DNA of 64,000 bases. Source: Spiribacter sp. 2438 (GTDB lineage: Bacteria > Pseudomonadota > Gammaproteobacteria > Nitrococcales > Nitrococcaceae). Made by a program: the position numbers and the translations under genes. Below, piece by piece: positions 51,195-62,130 of the stretch; position 1 is the first letter of the stretch; each line of letters starts with the position of its first letter. Under the pieces are notes generated by a model. It did not search any database and was not told the origin of the DNA. It worked only from the letters and a program-made list of their open reading frames with translations. The stretch covers positions 496,001 to 560,000 of the forward strand of contig NZ_CP046046.1 of NCBI RefSeq assembly GCF_009676705.1. The letters are read 5' to 3'.

Positions 51195-52319
51195 TCAGGA
51201 AACCGCCTCGGCCCGCTCCAGCGGACGCTTGAGCAGGCGCTCGATGCCCTTGAGCAGCTTGGCCTCGTCCGGCGCCACCAGGGAAATCGCTTCGCCCTCG
51301 TTGCCAGCGCGACCCGTTCGCCCGATGCGGTGGACATAGTCCTCGGCCACATGGGGGAGGTCATAGTTCACCACATGGGGCAGGTGATCGATGTCCAGGC
51401 CGCGGGCGGCGATGTCAGTGGCCACCAGTACCCGCACTCGGCCGCGCTTGAACCCGTCCAGGGCCTTGGTGCGGGCGGACTGGCTCTTGTTGCCATGAAT
51501 GGCGGCGGTGGTCAGTCCATCCTTGTCCAACTGTCGGCTCAGGTTGTTGGCGCCATGCTTGGTGCGGGTGAAAACCAGCACCTGCTGCCAGTCGCCTTCC
51601 CGAATCAGGCGGCTCAGTACCCGGCGTTTTTCCGCCTTTTCCAGCCGATAAACCCGCTGAGCAACGGTTTCTGCCGCACTGTTGCGCGGGGCCACGTCGA
51701 TTTCCACCGGGCTGCTCAGCATGCCACTGGCCAGGCGACGAATCTCCGTCGAAAAAGTCGCAGAGAACAGCAGGGTCTGGCGTTGGGCGGGGAGCTGCTT
51801 CATCAATCGGCGGATGTCGTGGATAAAGCCCATGTCCAGCATCCGGTCGGCCTCGTCCAGCACCACGGACTGGACCCGATCCAGCCGCAGGTTGCCGCGC
51901 TGGAGGTGATCCAGGAGACGGCCCGGGGTGGCGATCAGTATGTCGACGCCCTTGCGCAGGCGGTCCACCTGGGGCTGCATGCCAACGCCGCCGAAGATCA
52001 CGGCGCTGCGCAGAGAGAGCTTTCGGCCGTAGGTGCGCACACTGTCGTGGATCTGCGCGGCGAGCTCCCGGGTCGGGGCGACAATCAGCAGCCTGACCGG
52101 TGGGCGTCCCGGGGCGGGTTGGTCCGCCGCCAGGCGCTGCAGTAGCGGCAGCGTAAAGGCGGCTGTCTTGCCGGTGCCAGTCTGGGCGGCGGCGAGCAGA
52201 TCCTGGCCTTCGAGAACGTGGGGGATGGCGCGTTGCTGGATGGGGGTGGCGGTGGTGTAGCCCGACGCCCGGATGGCGTCAAGCAGTTCGGCGCGGAGGC
52301 CGAAATCATCGAATGTCAT
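51195..52319 (-). CDS. rhlE: DEAD-box RNA helicase, RhlE type
   Basis: A 374-residue helicase: Q motif ([27 protein letters not shown]), [19 protein letters not shown] (motif I), [13 protein letters not shown] (DEAD), SATFS (SAT), [16 protein letters not shown] and [10 protein letters not shown] (VI). The C-terminus ends soon after motif VI, without the long basic tail of E. coli RhlE. AGGAGT precedes the ATG. Convergent with tRNA-Arg, 23 nt apart. Confidence 0.92.
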   Translation of the reverse strand: MTFDDFGLRAELLDAIRASGYTTATPIQQRAIPHVLEGQDLLAAAQTGTGKTAAFTLPLLQRLAADQPAPGRPPVRLLIVAPTRELAAQIHDSVRTYGRKLSLRSAVIFGGVGMQPQVDRLRKGVDILIATPGRLLDHLQRGNLRLDRVQSVVLDEADRMLDMGFIHDIRRLMKQLPAQRQTLLFSATFSTEIRRLASGMLSSPVEIDVAPRNSAAETVAQRVYRLEKAEKRRVLSRLIREGDWQQVLVFTRTKHGANNLSRQLDKDGLTTAAIHGNKSQSARTKALDGFKRGRVRVLVATDIAARGLDIDHLPHVVNYDLPHVAEDYVHRIGRTGRAGNEGEAISLVAPDEAKLLKGIERLLKRPLERAEAVS

Positions 52320-52346
52320 TTAAGCGTTACTCCTGAAGCTGCGTGG

Positions 52347-52352
52347 AGTATA
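52347..52352 (-). promoter_or_regulatory. Candidate -10 box of rhlE
   Basis: TATACT on the minus strand, 27 nt before rhlE; no good -35. It lies next to the divergent tRNA-Pro promoter. Confidence 0.3.
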
Positions 52353-52358
52353 CGCACG

Positions 52359-52387
52359 TTGACCGCAAAGTGGGGGCTCAGTATTAT
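52359..52387 (+). promoter_or_regulatory. Sigma-70 promoter of the tRNA-Pro-His-Lys operon
   Basis: TTGACC (52359-52364), 17-nt spacer, TATTAT (52382-52387). Both boxes are 5/6. Leader to tRNA-Pro about 40 nt. Confidence 0.85.
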
Positions 52388-52434
52388 CACGCGTCCCCTG
52401 CTGGCTCGGTCGACAGGGGCGCCTGCGGTCGAGG

Positions 52435-52511
52435 CGGGGTGTAGCGCAGCCTGGTAGCGCGCCTGCTTTGGGAGCAGGATGTCGGGGGTTCAAATCCCTC
52501 CACCCCGACCA
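52435..52511 (+). tRNA. tRNA-Pro (anticodon TGG)
   Basis: A 77-nt tRNA with CCA: acceptor CGGGGTG/CACCCCG, anticodon stem CCTGC/GCAGG with loop TTTGGGA (anticodon TGG), T-loop GTTCAAATC. First of three tRNAs. Confidence 0.96.
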
Positions 52512-52536
52512 GTTTGCTGGCAGGGTTTCTGACAAT

Positions 52537-52613
52537 GGTGGGCGTAGCTCAGTTGGTAGAGCTCCGGATTGTGGCTCCGGTGGTCGTGGGTTCAAGTCCC
52601 ATCGCTCACCCCA
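52537..52613 (+). tRNA. tRNA-His (anticodon GTG)
   Basis: The extra G(-1) at 52537 pairs opposite discriminator C73, as tRNA-His requires. Anticodon stem CCGGA/TCCGG with loop TTGTGGC (anticodon GTG). CCA encoded. 25 nt after tRNA-Pro. Confidence 0.96.
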
Positions 52614-52623
52614 TCCTCTTCAT

Positions 52624-52699
<76 letters not shown>

Positions 52700-52743
52700 G
52701 TCTTCAAGTTGCATTGCAGCAAACATTCCCGTTCTGTGTCTGT

Positions 52744-52760
52744 CACATCTCATGGATGTG
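52744..52760 (+). promoter_or_regulatory. Hairpin before the P-type ATPase gene
   Basis: CACATC-TCATG-GATGTG, six perfect pairs, lies immediately upstream of the GGGAAG Shine-Dalgarno. No T-run, so not an intrinsic terminator; perhaps a translation control element or chance. Confidence 0.3.
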
Positions 52761-52776
52761 AACAGGGAAGACGGCA

Positions 52777-55476
<2,700 letters not shown>

Positions 55477-55511
55477 CCGGCCGTTTGCTTTTGCCGGCTC
55501 CGGCATCCCGG

Positions 55512-55517
55512 TATACT
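55512..55517 (+). promoter_or_regulatory. Candidate -10 box of tRNA-Leu(TAG)
   Basis: TATACT 21 nt before the tRNA; a loose -35 (TTTTGC) at 17-nt spacing. It may also drive tig. Confidence 0.45.
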
Positions 55518-55538
55518 GACCGGCTTGAGTCGCGAAGC

Positions 55539-55626
<88 letters not shown>

Positions 55627-55643
55627 TAAACCAGAGGTGGGCA

Positions 55644-56975
55644 ATGCAAGTATCGGTGGAGTCGGGCGAGGGCCTCAAGCGCAAGCTCAAGGTTCAGGTC
55701 CCTTCGGATCGGGTTGACGAGCAGGTCGACAAAAAGCTGCGCGAGATGCGCGGACAGGTGCGGCTGCAGGGCTTTCGACCCGGCAAGGTGCCGATGAAGG
55801 TCGTCCAGAAGCGCTACGGCCCGCAGGTTCGGGGCGAGGTGCTCGACGAAGTGGTGCGGACCACTTATGCCGAGGCCCTCGAACAGGAATCCCTGCGACC
55901 GGCTGGTGCGCCATCCATCGAGCCGATCAACCTCAATGAGGGCGAAGACCTGGCCTACGAGGCCAGCATCGAAGTGATGCCCGAGATCGAGGTCAAGGGG
56001 ATCGACGAAATCGAACTCAATCGCCCGGCCGTGGACATTGAAGCCGCCGACGTGGACCGCATTCTCGAGCGGCTGCGACGTCAGCATGCCGAGTATTCCG
56101 AGGTGGAGCGGGCGGCCGCCGAGGGCGACCGCGTGGTCATCGACTTCCAGGGCACCATTGATGGGGAGCCCTTCGAGGGCAACAGCGGCGAAGACGTTCC
56201 CGTGCCGCTGGGCGAGGGACAGATGCCGCCAGAGTTCGAAACCCAGCTGGTGGGCATGAGTGCCGGTGAAGAGAAAACCGTGACCTACACCTTTCCGGAA
56301 GGCTTTCCGGACCCGAACATCGCCGGCCGGGAGGCCACCTTTACGGTGACCGTCAAAAAAGTGGAGGCGCCGGAGTTGCCCGCCGCCGATGACACGTTTG
56401 CCGAGACGCTGGGTATTGAGGGCGGCATCGAGGCGGTCCGTGAGCGCATCACCGAGAGTCTGGAGCGGGAGCGTGATCAGGCCGTCCGGGCCCGAGTCAA
56501 GAACCAGGTGATGGATTCGCTGGTCGAAAAGAATGAAGTCGAGCTGCCACAGACGCTGGTGGACAGTGAAATTGAGCAGCTGCGCCAGCAGACCCGGGAG
56601 CGCATGCGTCAGGCCGGCGCCGAGGGCGACGAGCCGGAGTTGCCCGCCGACCAGTTCGAAACCGAAGCCCGCCGGCGGGTGGCGCTGGGACTGCTGGTCA
56701 ACGAGATTGTCCGTGCCAACGACATCCAGCTGGATGGCGAGCGGATGCAGCAGGCCCTGCAGCGGGTAGCTTCCGGTTACGAGCAGCCGGAACAGGTCAT
56801 GCAGTACTACCTGCAGAACCAGGAAATGATGCAGAGCCTTCAGCTGCAGGTGATGGAAGATCAGGTGGTGGACTGGGTGATGGAGAAAGCGCAGGTCACC
56901 GACAAGCCCATGACTCTCGATGCCCTCACCAGTGGCGCCGAGATCAGTGACGAAGACAACGCCGAGGCCAGCTAA
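55644..56975 (+). CDS. tig: Trigger factor
   Basis: A 443-residue ribosome-bound chaperone and prolyl isomerase. The ribosome-binding loop is [17 protein letters not shown] (FRxGKxP signature); FKBP-like domain with [16 protein letters not shown]; helical C-terminal arms. The frame is open upstream through the tRNA gene, so the ATG at 55644, preceded by GAGGTGGG, is the true start. It is followed 19 nt on by clpP. Confidence 0.96.
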   Translation: MQVSVESGEGLKRKLKVQVPSDRVDEQVDKKLREMRGQVRLQGFRPGKVPMKVVQKRYGPQVRGEVLDEVVRTTYAEALEQESLRPAGAPSIEPINLNEGEDLAYEASIEVMPEIEVKGIDEIELNRPAVDIEAADVDRILERLRRQHAEYSEVERAAAEGDRVVIDFQGTIDGEPFEGNSGEDVPVPLGEGQMPPEFETQLVGMSAGEEKTVTYTFPEGFPDPNIAGREATFTVTVKKVEAPELPAADDTFAETLGIEGGIEAVRERITESLERERDQAVRARVKNQVMDSLVEKNEVELPQTLVDSEIEQLRQQTRERMRQAGAEGDEPELPADQFETEARRRVALGLLVNEIVRANDIQLDGERMQQALQRVASGYEQPEQVMQYYLQNQEMMQSLQLQVMEDQVVDWVMEKAQVTDKPMTLDALTSGAEISDEDNAEAS

Positions 56976-56994
56976 ACGGTCAGGAGTGCAATCA

Positions 56995-57633
56995 ATGATG
57001 AGCGACGAGCAACAGGCGCAATCCCCCATGGCCACCGGACTGGTCCCCATGGTGGTGGAACAGACCGCCCGGGGCGAGCGGGCCTTTGATATTTATTCGC
57101 GGCTCCTCAAGGAGCGAGTGATTTTCATGGTCGGGCCGGTGGAGGACCACCAGGCCAATCTGTTGATTGCCCAGCTGCTTTTTCTGGAGTCCGAGAATCC
57201 CGATAAGGATATTCATTTTTACATCAACAGTCCGGGCGGCGTCGTCACCGCCGGTCTGGCCATCTATGACACGATGCAGTTCGTGAAACCCGACGTCAGT
57301 ACGCTGTGCATCGGCCAGGCGGCCAGCATGGGATCGCTGCTCCTGGCGGGCGGAGCCGCCGGCAAGCGGTTTGCGCTGCCGAATTCACGGGTGATGATTC
57401 ACCAGCCGCTTGGCGGGTTTCAGGGGCAGGCCACGGATATCGACATTCACGCCCGCGAGATTCTCAGCATGCGTGAGCGCCTGAACCAGATCCTGGCTCA
57501 TCACACGGGCCAGGATCTCAAGACCATCGCCCAGGACACCGAGCGCGACAATTTCATGTCCCCGGCGGCCGCCCGGGACTACGGCATCGTCGATCAGGTG
57601 CTGGAGGATCGCAGCAGTCTGCCGCTGGAGTGA
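56995..57633 (+). CDS. clpP: ATP-dependent Clp protease proteolytic subunit
   Basis: A 212-residue serine protease. Catalytic Ser in [11 protein letters not shown], His in MIHQPLGG, Asp in the C-terminal third; a short N-terminal propeptide precedes ..[26 protein letters not shown] lies before the ATGs at 56995 and 56998. Works with ClpX encoded next. Confidence 0.97.
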   Translation: MMSDEQQAQSPMATGLVPMVVEQTARGERAFDIYSRLLKERVIFMVGPVEDHQANLLIAQLLFLESENPDKDIHFYINSPGGVVTAGLAIYDTMQFVKPDVSTLCIGQAASMGSLLLAGGAAGKRFALPNSRVMIHQPLGGFQGQATDIDIHAREILSMRERLNQILAHHTGQDLKTIAQDTERDNFMSPAAARDYGIVDQVLEDRSSLPLE

Positions 57634-57703
57634 AGCGGTTGCGTGGTTTTCCAAAAGCGGGCATCGTCGAAGTTGATGACACTCGCATCTGCAAGGGTAG
57701 CCA

Positions 57704-58984
57704 ATGACTGACAGAGATAACGGTGGTCGAGGCGACGACGGCGGTAAGCTTCTTTACTGCTCCTTCTGCGGCAAGAGCCAGCACGAAGTCCGCAAGCTGA
57801 TTGCAGGGCCTTCGGTGTTCGTCTGTGACGAGTGCGTGGAGCTATGCAACGACATCATCCGCGAGGAGATGGAAGAAAAGAGCGCCGAAGCGGGTGCGCG
57901 TCTGCCCAAGCCCCACGAGATTAACGAAGCGCTCAACGAGCACGTCATCGGTCAGGAGCACGCCAAGAAGGTGCTTTCCGTGGCGGTGTACAACCACTAC
58001 AAGCGGATGCAGGCCCCGCGGGGTCGCGATGACGTGGAGCTCACCAAGAGCAACATTCTGCTGGTGGGGCCCACGGGCTCCGGCAAGACCCTGCTGGCCG
58101 AGACACTGGCCCGGCTGCTGGATGTGCCGTTCACCATCGCCGACGCCACGACGCTAACCGAGGCGGGTTACGTGGGCGAAGATGTTGAGAACATCATTCA
58201 GAAGCTGCTCCAGAAGTGCGACTACGACGTTGAGAAAGCCCAGCAGGGCATCGTCTACATCGACGAAATCGACAAGGTGTCCCGCAAGGCGGAAAACCCC
58301 TCCATTACCCGGGATGTCTCCGGCGAGGGCGTCCAGCAGGCGCTGCTGAAGCTCATCGAGGGGACCACGGCGTCGGTGCCCCCCCAGGGCGGGCGCAAAC
58401 ACCCCCAGCAGGAGTTCCTGCAGGTGGATACCGGCAACATCCTGTTCATCTGCGGGGGCGCCTTTGCCGGGCTCGAAAAAGTGATCCAGCAGCGCTCCGA
58501 GAAGGGCGGCATCGGATTTTCCGCCGACATCAAGGGTGAGGCCCAGAAGCGAGGTGTTGGCGAAACGCTGCGGGACGTGGAGCCGGAGGATCTGGTGCGC
58601 TACGGGTTGATTCCGGAGTTCGTCGGCCGCCTGCCCGTGGTGGCGACGCTCAACGAGCTGGATGAAGATGCCCTGGTGCAGATTCTCTGCGAGCCCCGCA
58701 ATGCGCTGGTCAAGCAGTTCCAGCGGCTTTTCGACATGGAAGGCGTCGAGCTGGAATTCCGGGATGTTGCACTGTACGAGGTGGCTCGCAAGGCCATTGC
58801 GCGCAACACCGGGGCACGGGGGCTGCGGACGCTGGTGGAGCACGTTCTCCTGGATACCATGTATGACCTCCCCTCACTGGAAAACGTCAGCAAGGTGGTG
58901 GTTGACGATTCGGTGATTCGTGGCGAAACCGCCCCCTACCTGATTTATGACGGCTCGGAGCAGTCCGCAGCGGCCTCTGACTGA
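57704..58984 (+). CDS. clpX: ClpX unfoldase
   Basis: A 426-residue AAA+ protein. N-terminal zinc-binding domain ([19 protein letters not shown]), Walker [19 protein letters not shown], Walker B VYIDEIDK, pore and IGF-loop regions ([12 protein letters not shown]) for ClpP docking. Full length. Confidence 0.98.
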   Translation: MTDRDNGGRGDDGGKLLYCSFCGKSQHEVRKLIAGPSVFVCDECVELCNDIIREEMEEKSAEAGARLPKPHEINEALNEHVIGQEHAKKVLSVAVYNHYKRMQAPRGRDDVELTKSNILLVGPTGSGKTLLAETLARLLDVPFTIADATTLTEAGYVGEDVENIIQKLLQKCDYDVEKAQQGIVYIDEIDKVSRKAENPSITRDVSGEGVQQALLKLIEGTTASVPPQGGRKHPQQEFLQVDTGNILFICGGAFAGLEKVIQQRSEKGGIGFSADIKGEAQKRGVGETLRDVEPEDLVRYGLIPEFVGRLPVVATLNELDEDALVQILCEPRNALVKQFQRLFDMEGVELEFRDVALYEVARKAIARNTGARGLRTLVEHVLLDTMYDLPSLENVSKVVVDDSVIRGETAPYLIYDGSEQSAAASD

Positions 58985-58993
58985 GCCGCTGGC

Positions 58994-59010
58994 GGGCCGA
59001 GCTCCGGCCC
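58994..59010 (+). promoter_or_regulatory. GC-rich hairpin in the clpX-lon gap
   Basis: GGGCCG-AGCTC-CGGCCC, six strong pairs, just before the GAGGAAT Shine-Dalgarno of lon. No T-run. Could slow translation or separate clpX and lon messages. Confidence 0.35.
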
Positions 59011-59023
59011 GGCGAGGAATTCT

Positions 59024-61444
59024 ATGAGCGAGCAAGTCCCCTCTTCACCGGCATCGATGATGCCGGTGTTGCCGTTGCGTGACGTGGTGGTCTACCCCCA
59101 CATGGTCATCCCGCTGTTCGTGGGTCGGGATAAATCTATCGAGGCGCTGGAAGCGGCGATGGCCGACGACAAGCGCATCCTGCTGGTGGCCCAGCACAGC
59201 GCGGAGGTGGATGAACCGGCGGCAGACAACATCTATGCCATCGGTACCATTGCCAACATTCTGCAGATGCTCAAGCTGCCGGATGGCACCGTCAAAGTGC
59301 TGGTGGAAGGCGCCGAGCGAGCCACCGTGTCGACGCTGCAGGTGGATGGCGATTATTTCCAGGCGGGTGCCGTGGCGCTCGCGGAGCCGGACGTCACCGA
59401 CGATCCCGAAGTGGAGGTCATGACCCGGTCGCTGCTCTCGCTCTTCGAGCAGTACGTAAAGCTCAATCGCAAAGTGCCTCCGGAGATTCTGTCCTCGCTG
59501 CAGGGGATCGAGGAGGCGGGCCGGCTGGCGGATACCGTTGCGGCCCACATGAGCCTCAAGATCGAGGAGAAACAGAAAGTCCTCGAAATGAACGACCCGC
59601 GCAAGCGCCTTGAGCACCTGATGGCGCTGATCGAGGGAGAGCTCGACATCCTGCAGGTTGAAAAGCGCATTCGCGGGCGCGTCAAGCAGCAGATGGAAAA
59701 GTCCCAGCGGGAGTACTACCTCAACGAGCAGATGAAGGCGATCCAGAAAGAGCTCGGCGAGCTCGAGGATGTGCCCAATGAAATCGAGGACCTCGAGAAG
59801 AAAGTCGAAGAAGCCGGGCTCTCCACCGAAGCCCGCGAGAAGGCCGACCAGGAGCTTGCCAAGCTGCGAATGATGTCGCCGATGTCCGCCGAGGCCACGG
59901 TGGTGCGCAATTACCTCGAGTGGCTGCTGGCCCTGCCCTGGAAGAAGCGCACCCGGGTGCGCCATGACATCGCCCGGGCCGAGGCGATCCTGGACAGCGA
60001 TCACTATGGCCTCGAGAAGGTCAAGGAGCGCATTCTCGAGTATCTGGCGGTTCAGCAGCGGGTGCGAAAGCTCAAGGGTCCGATTCTCTGTCTGGTGGGT
60101 CCACCCGGCGTGGGCAAGACCTCGCTGGGCGAAAGTATTGCTCGCTCCATCAATCGCCGCTTCGTGCGGATGTCCCTGGGCGGGGTCCGGGACGAAGCCG
60201 AAATCCGCGGCCACCGGCGGACCTACATTGGCTCGCTGCCCGGCAAAATCGTCCAGAAACTCTCCAAGGTGGGAACGCGTAACCCGCTGTTCCTGCTCGA
60301 TGAAATCGACAAGATGGCGATGGACTTCCGGGGCGACCCGGCGTCGGCCCTGCTGGAGGTGCTTGATCCCGAGCAGAACGCCACCTTTAACGACCACTAC
60401 CTGGAGGTCGACTTTGACCTTTCCGATGTGATGTTCGTCTGCACGGCCAACACGATGAACATTCCGGGCCCGTTGCTGGACCGCATGGAAGTGATCCGGC
60501 TGTCGGGCTACACCGAGGAGGAGAAGGTCAACATTGCCAACAAGTATCTGCTGCCCAAGCAGATCAAGGCCAATGGCCTCAAGAAGCAGGAGCTGGAGGT
60601 GAGCGACAACGCGCTGCGGGACACCGTGCGCTACTACACCCGCGAGGCTGGTGTGCGGAACCTGGAGCGGGAAGTGGCCAAGATTTCCCGCCGCGTGGTC
60701 AAGGAAGTGCTCCTCAAGCCGCGCGACAGGACCGTCCAGGTGAATACCCAGAATCTCGACAAGTACCTCGGGGTCCGGCGGTTCCGTTATGGCATGGCGG
60801 AAACCAGCGATCAGATTGGCCGCGTCACCGGACTGGCCTGGACCGAGGTGGGCGGTGAGTTGCTGACCATCGAAGCGGCGGTGGTGCCCGGCAAGGGCAG
60901 GCTTCAGAACACCGGCCAGCTGGGTGATGTGATGAAGGAGTCGATTCACGCGGCCCTGACCGTGGTCCGCTCACGCTCTGAGGCACTGGGTATTGACCCG
61001 GGATTCAACCAGGTGAGCGACATGCACATCCACGTCCCCGAGGGTGCGATTCCCAAGGATGGCCCCAGTGCTGGCATCGGTATGTGTACCGCTCTGGTTT
61101 CATCCTTGACCGCCATTCCCGTCCGCGCCAGCGTGGCAATGACCGGTGAAATCACGCTGCGTGGCGAGGTATTGCCCATTGGCGGGCTCAAGGAGAAGCT
61201 GCTGGCGGCGTTACGAGGCGGTATCGAGACGGTGGTGATTCCGGAGGAAAATCGCAAGGATCTCGCGGACATCGGCAAGGATATCAAGGGCAAGCTCGAC
61301 ATTCGTCCGGTGCGCTGGATCGACCAGGTGCTCGAGGTGGCTCTCACCGCCCAGCCGGTCCCGGCTCCGGGCAATCGGATCGGGCAATCCGAGGAAAAGG
61401 GTGCCGAAAGAGGCTCAACCGAGGGGTCGGTACGACCGCATTGA
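59024..61444 (+). CDS. lon: Lon protease
   Basis: An 806-residue AAA+ protease. N-terminal LAN domain (LPLRDVVVYPHMVIPLFVGR), Walker A LVGPPGVGKTSLG, Walker B LFLLDEIDKM, and the catalytic dyad: Ser682 in PKDGPSAG and Lys725 in GGLKEKLL. Slightly longer C-terminal tail than E. coli, rich in polar residues. Ends before a 179-nt gap to hupB. Confidence 0.97.
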   Translation: MSEQVPSSPASMMPVLPLRDVVVYPHMVIPLFVGRDKSIEALEAAMADDKRILLVAQHSAEVDEPAADNIYAIGTIANILQMLKLPDGTVKVLVEGAERATVSTLQVDGDYFQAGAVALAEPDVTDDPEVEVMTRSLLSLFEQYVKLNRKVPPEILSSLQGIEEAGRLADTVAAHMSLKIEEKQKVLEMNDPRKRLEHLMALIEGELDILQVEKRIRGRVKQQMEKSQREYYLNEQMKAIQKELGELEDVPNEIEDLEKKVEEAGLSTEAREKADQELAKLRMMSPMSAEATVVRNYLEWLLALPWKKRTRVRHDIARAEAILDSDHYGLEKVKERILEYLAVQQRVRKLKGPILCLVGPPGVGKTSLGESIARSINRRFVRMSLGGVRDEAEIRGHRRTYIGSLPGKIVQKLSKVGTRNPLFLLDEIDKMAMDFRGDPASALLEVLDPEQNATFNDHYLEVDFDLSDVMFVCTANTMNIPGPLLDRMEVIRLSGYTEEEKVNIANKYLLPKQIKANGLKKQELEVSDNALRDTVRYYTREAGVRNLEREVAKISRRVVKEVLLKPRDRTVQVNTQNLDKYLGVRRFRYGMAETSDQIGRVTGLAWTEVGGELLTIEAAVVPGKGRLQNTGQLGDVMKESIHAALTVVRSRSEALGIDPGFNQVSDMHIHVPEGAIPKDGPSAGIGMCTALVSSLTAIPVRASVAMTGEITLRGEVLPIGGLKEKLLAALRGGIETVVIPEENRKDLADIGKDIKGKLDIRPVRWIDQVLEVALTAQPVPAPGNRIGQSEEKGAERGSTEGSVRPH

Positions 61445-61445
61445 T

Positions 61446-61475
61446 TTGACAGGGATGAAAACCCATTGCTAAATG
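61446..61475 (+). promoter_or_regulatory. Candidate promoter for hupB
   Basis: Perfect TTGACA (61446-61451) and TGC-TAAATG with extended -10 character (61467-61475), 18-nt spacer. It would give a leader of about 140 nt. A TAGAAT at 61567-61572 is another possible -10 without a -35. Nothing else is seen in the 179-nt gap. Confidence 0.35.
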
Positions 61476-61623
61476 CATTTGGCTGATCGTGTATGTCCGG
61501 TTGATCCTACGCCGCTCAGTCTGACGGCACACTTTGTAGTGGGGGCAACGCACGCGGTAGCATTCGTAGAATTCGTCGGGATCGACGATGGTTTTGACAA
61601 CAGAGATTTAAGGGGACCTCTCA

Positions 61624-61896
61624 ATGAATAAATCCGAACTGATTGATGCCGTTGCCGAGTCGGCGGGCCTTTCCAAGGCAGATGCGACGAAAGCCGTGGA
61701 CGCTTTCTCGCAGACTGTCACCGATGCGCTCAAAAAGGGCGATCAGGTTACGCTGGTGGGCTTTGGTACTTTTACGGTTCGTGAGCGCGCCGCTCGCACC
61801 GGCCGCAACCCTCGCACCGGGGCTTCCATCAACATCGCTGCATCCAAAGTGCCGGGCTTCAAGGCTGGTAAGGCGCTCAAGGATGCAGTAAACTAA
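61624..61896 (+). CDS. hupB: DNA-binding protein HU-beta
   Basis: A 90-residue nucleoid protein: [42 protein letters not shown] (DNA-binding arm with the Arg-Asn-Pro tip), and the C-terminal [21 protein letters not shown] precedes the ATG. The tRNA-Val begins 13 nt after the stop. Confidence 0.98.
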   Translation: MNKSELIDAVAESAGLSKADATKAVDAFSQTVTDALKKGDQVTLVGFGTFTVRERAARTGRNPRTGASINIAASKVPGFKAGKALKDAVN

Positions 61897-61909
61897 GCAC
61901 CGCTTTCCG

Positions 61910-61985
61910 GGGTGGTTAGCTCAGCTGGGAGAGCGTCGCCCTTACAAGGCGAATGTCGGGGGTTCGAGCCCCTCACCACCCACCA
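61910..61985 (+). tRNA. tRNA-Val (anticodon TAC)
   Basis: A 76-nt tRNA with CCA: acceptor GGGTGGT/ACCACCC, anticodon stem TCGCC/GGCGA with loop CTTACAA (anticodon TAC), T-loop GTTCGAGCC. No promoter room between hupB and this gene. Confidence 0.97.
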
Positions 61986-61996
61986 AAACCGGATAC

Positions 61997-62073
61997 GGAG
62001 CGGTAGTTCAGCTGGTTAGAATGCCGGCCTGTCACGCCGGAGGTCGCGGGTTCAAGTCCCGTCCGCTCCGCCA
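61997..62073 (+). tRNA. tRNA-Asp (anticodon GTC)
   Basis: A 77-nt tRNA with CCA: acceptor GGAGCGG/CCGCTCC, anticodon stem CCGGC/GCCGG with loop CTGTCAC (anticodon GTC). 11 nt after tRNA-Val; followed by a terminator. Confidence 0.97.
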
Positions 62074-62091
62074 CTAGCTTTAGTTTTCAGG

Positions 62092-62116
62092 AAGGCGCCA
62101 CGGGCGCCTTTTTTTT
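62092..62116 (+). terminator. Rho-independent terminator after tRNA-Asp
   Basis: AAGGCGCC-ACG-GGCGCCTT followed by further T residues (eight T in all). The clearest intrinsic terminator in the window; it ends the hupB-tRNA-Val-tRNA-Asp unit, 14 nt before ppiD. Confidence 0.92.
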
Positions 62117-62130
62117 ACGGTGCGCCAAAC

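Noticed and set aside
59045-60949. 634-codon minus-strand frame opposite lon
   Set aside because: Antisense shadow of lon; His/Leu/Gln-rich without domain.
61594-61599. Second TTGACA before hupB as a promoter
   Set aside because: Too close to the ATG (24 nt) and no -10 at the right spacing.
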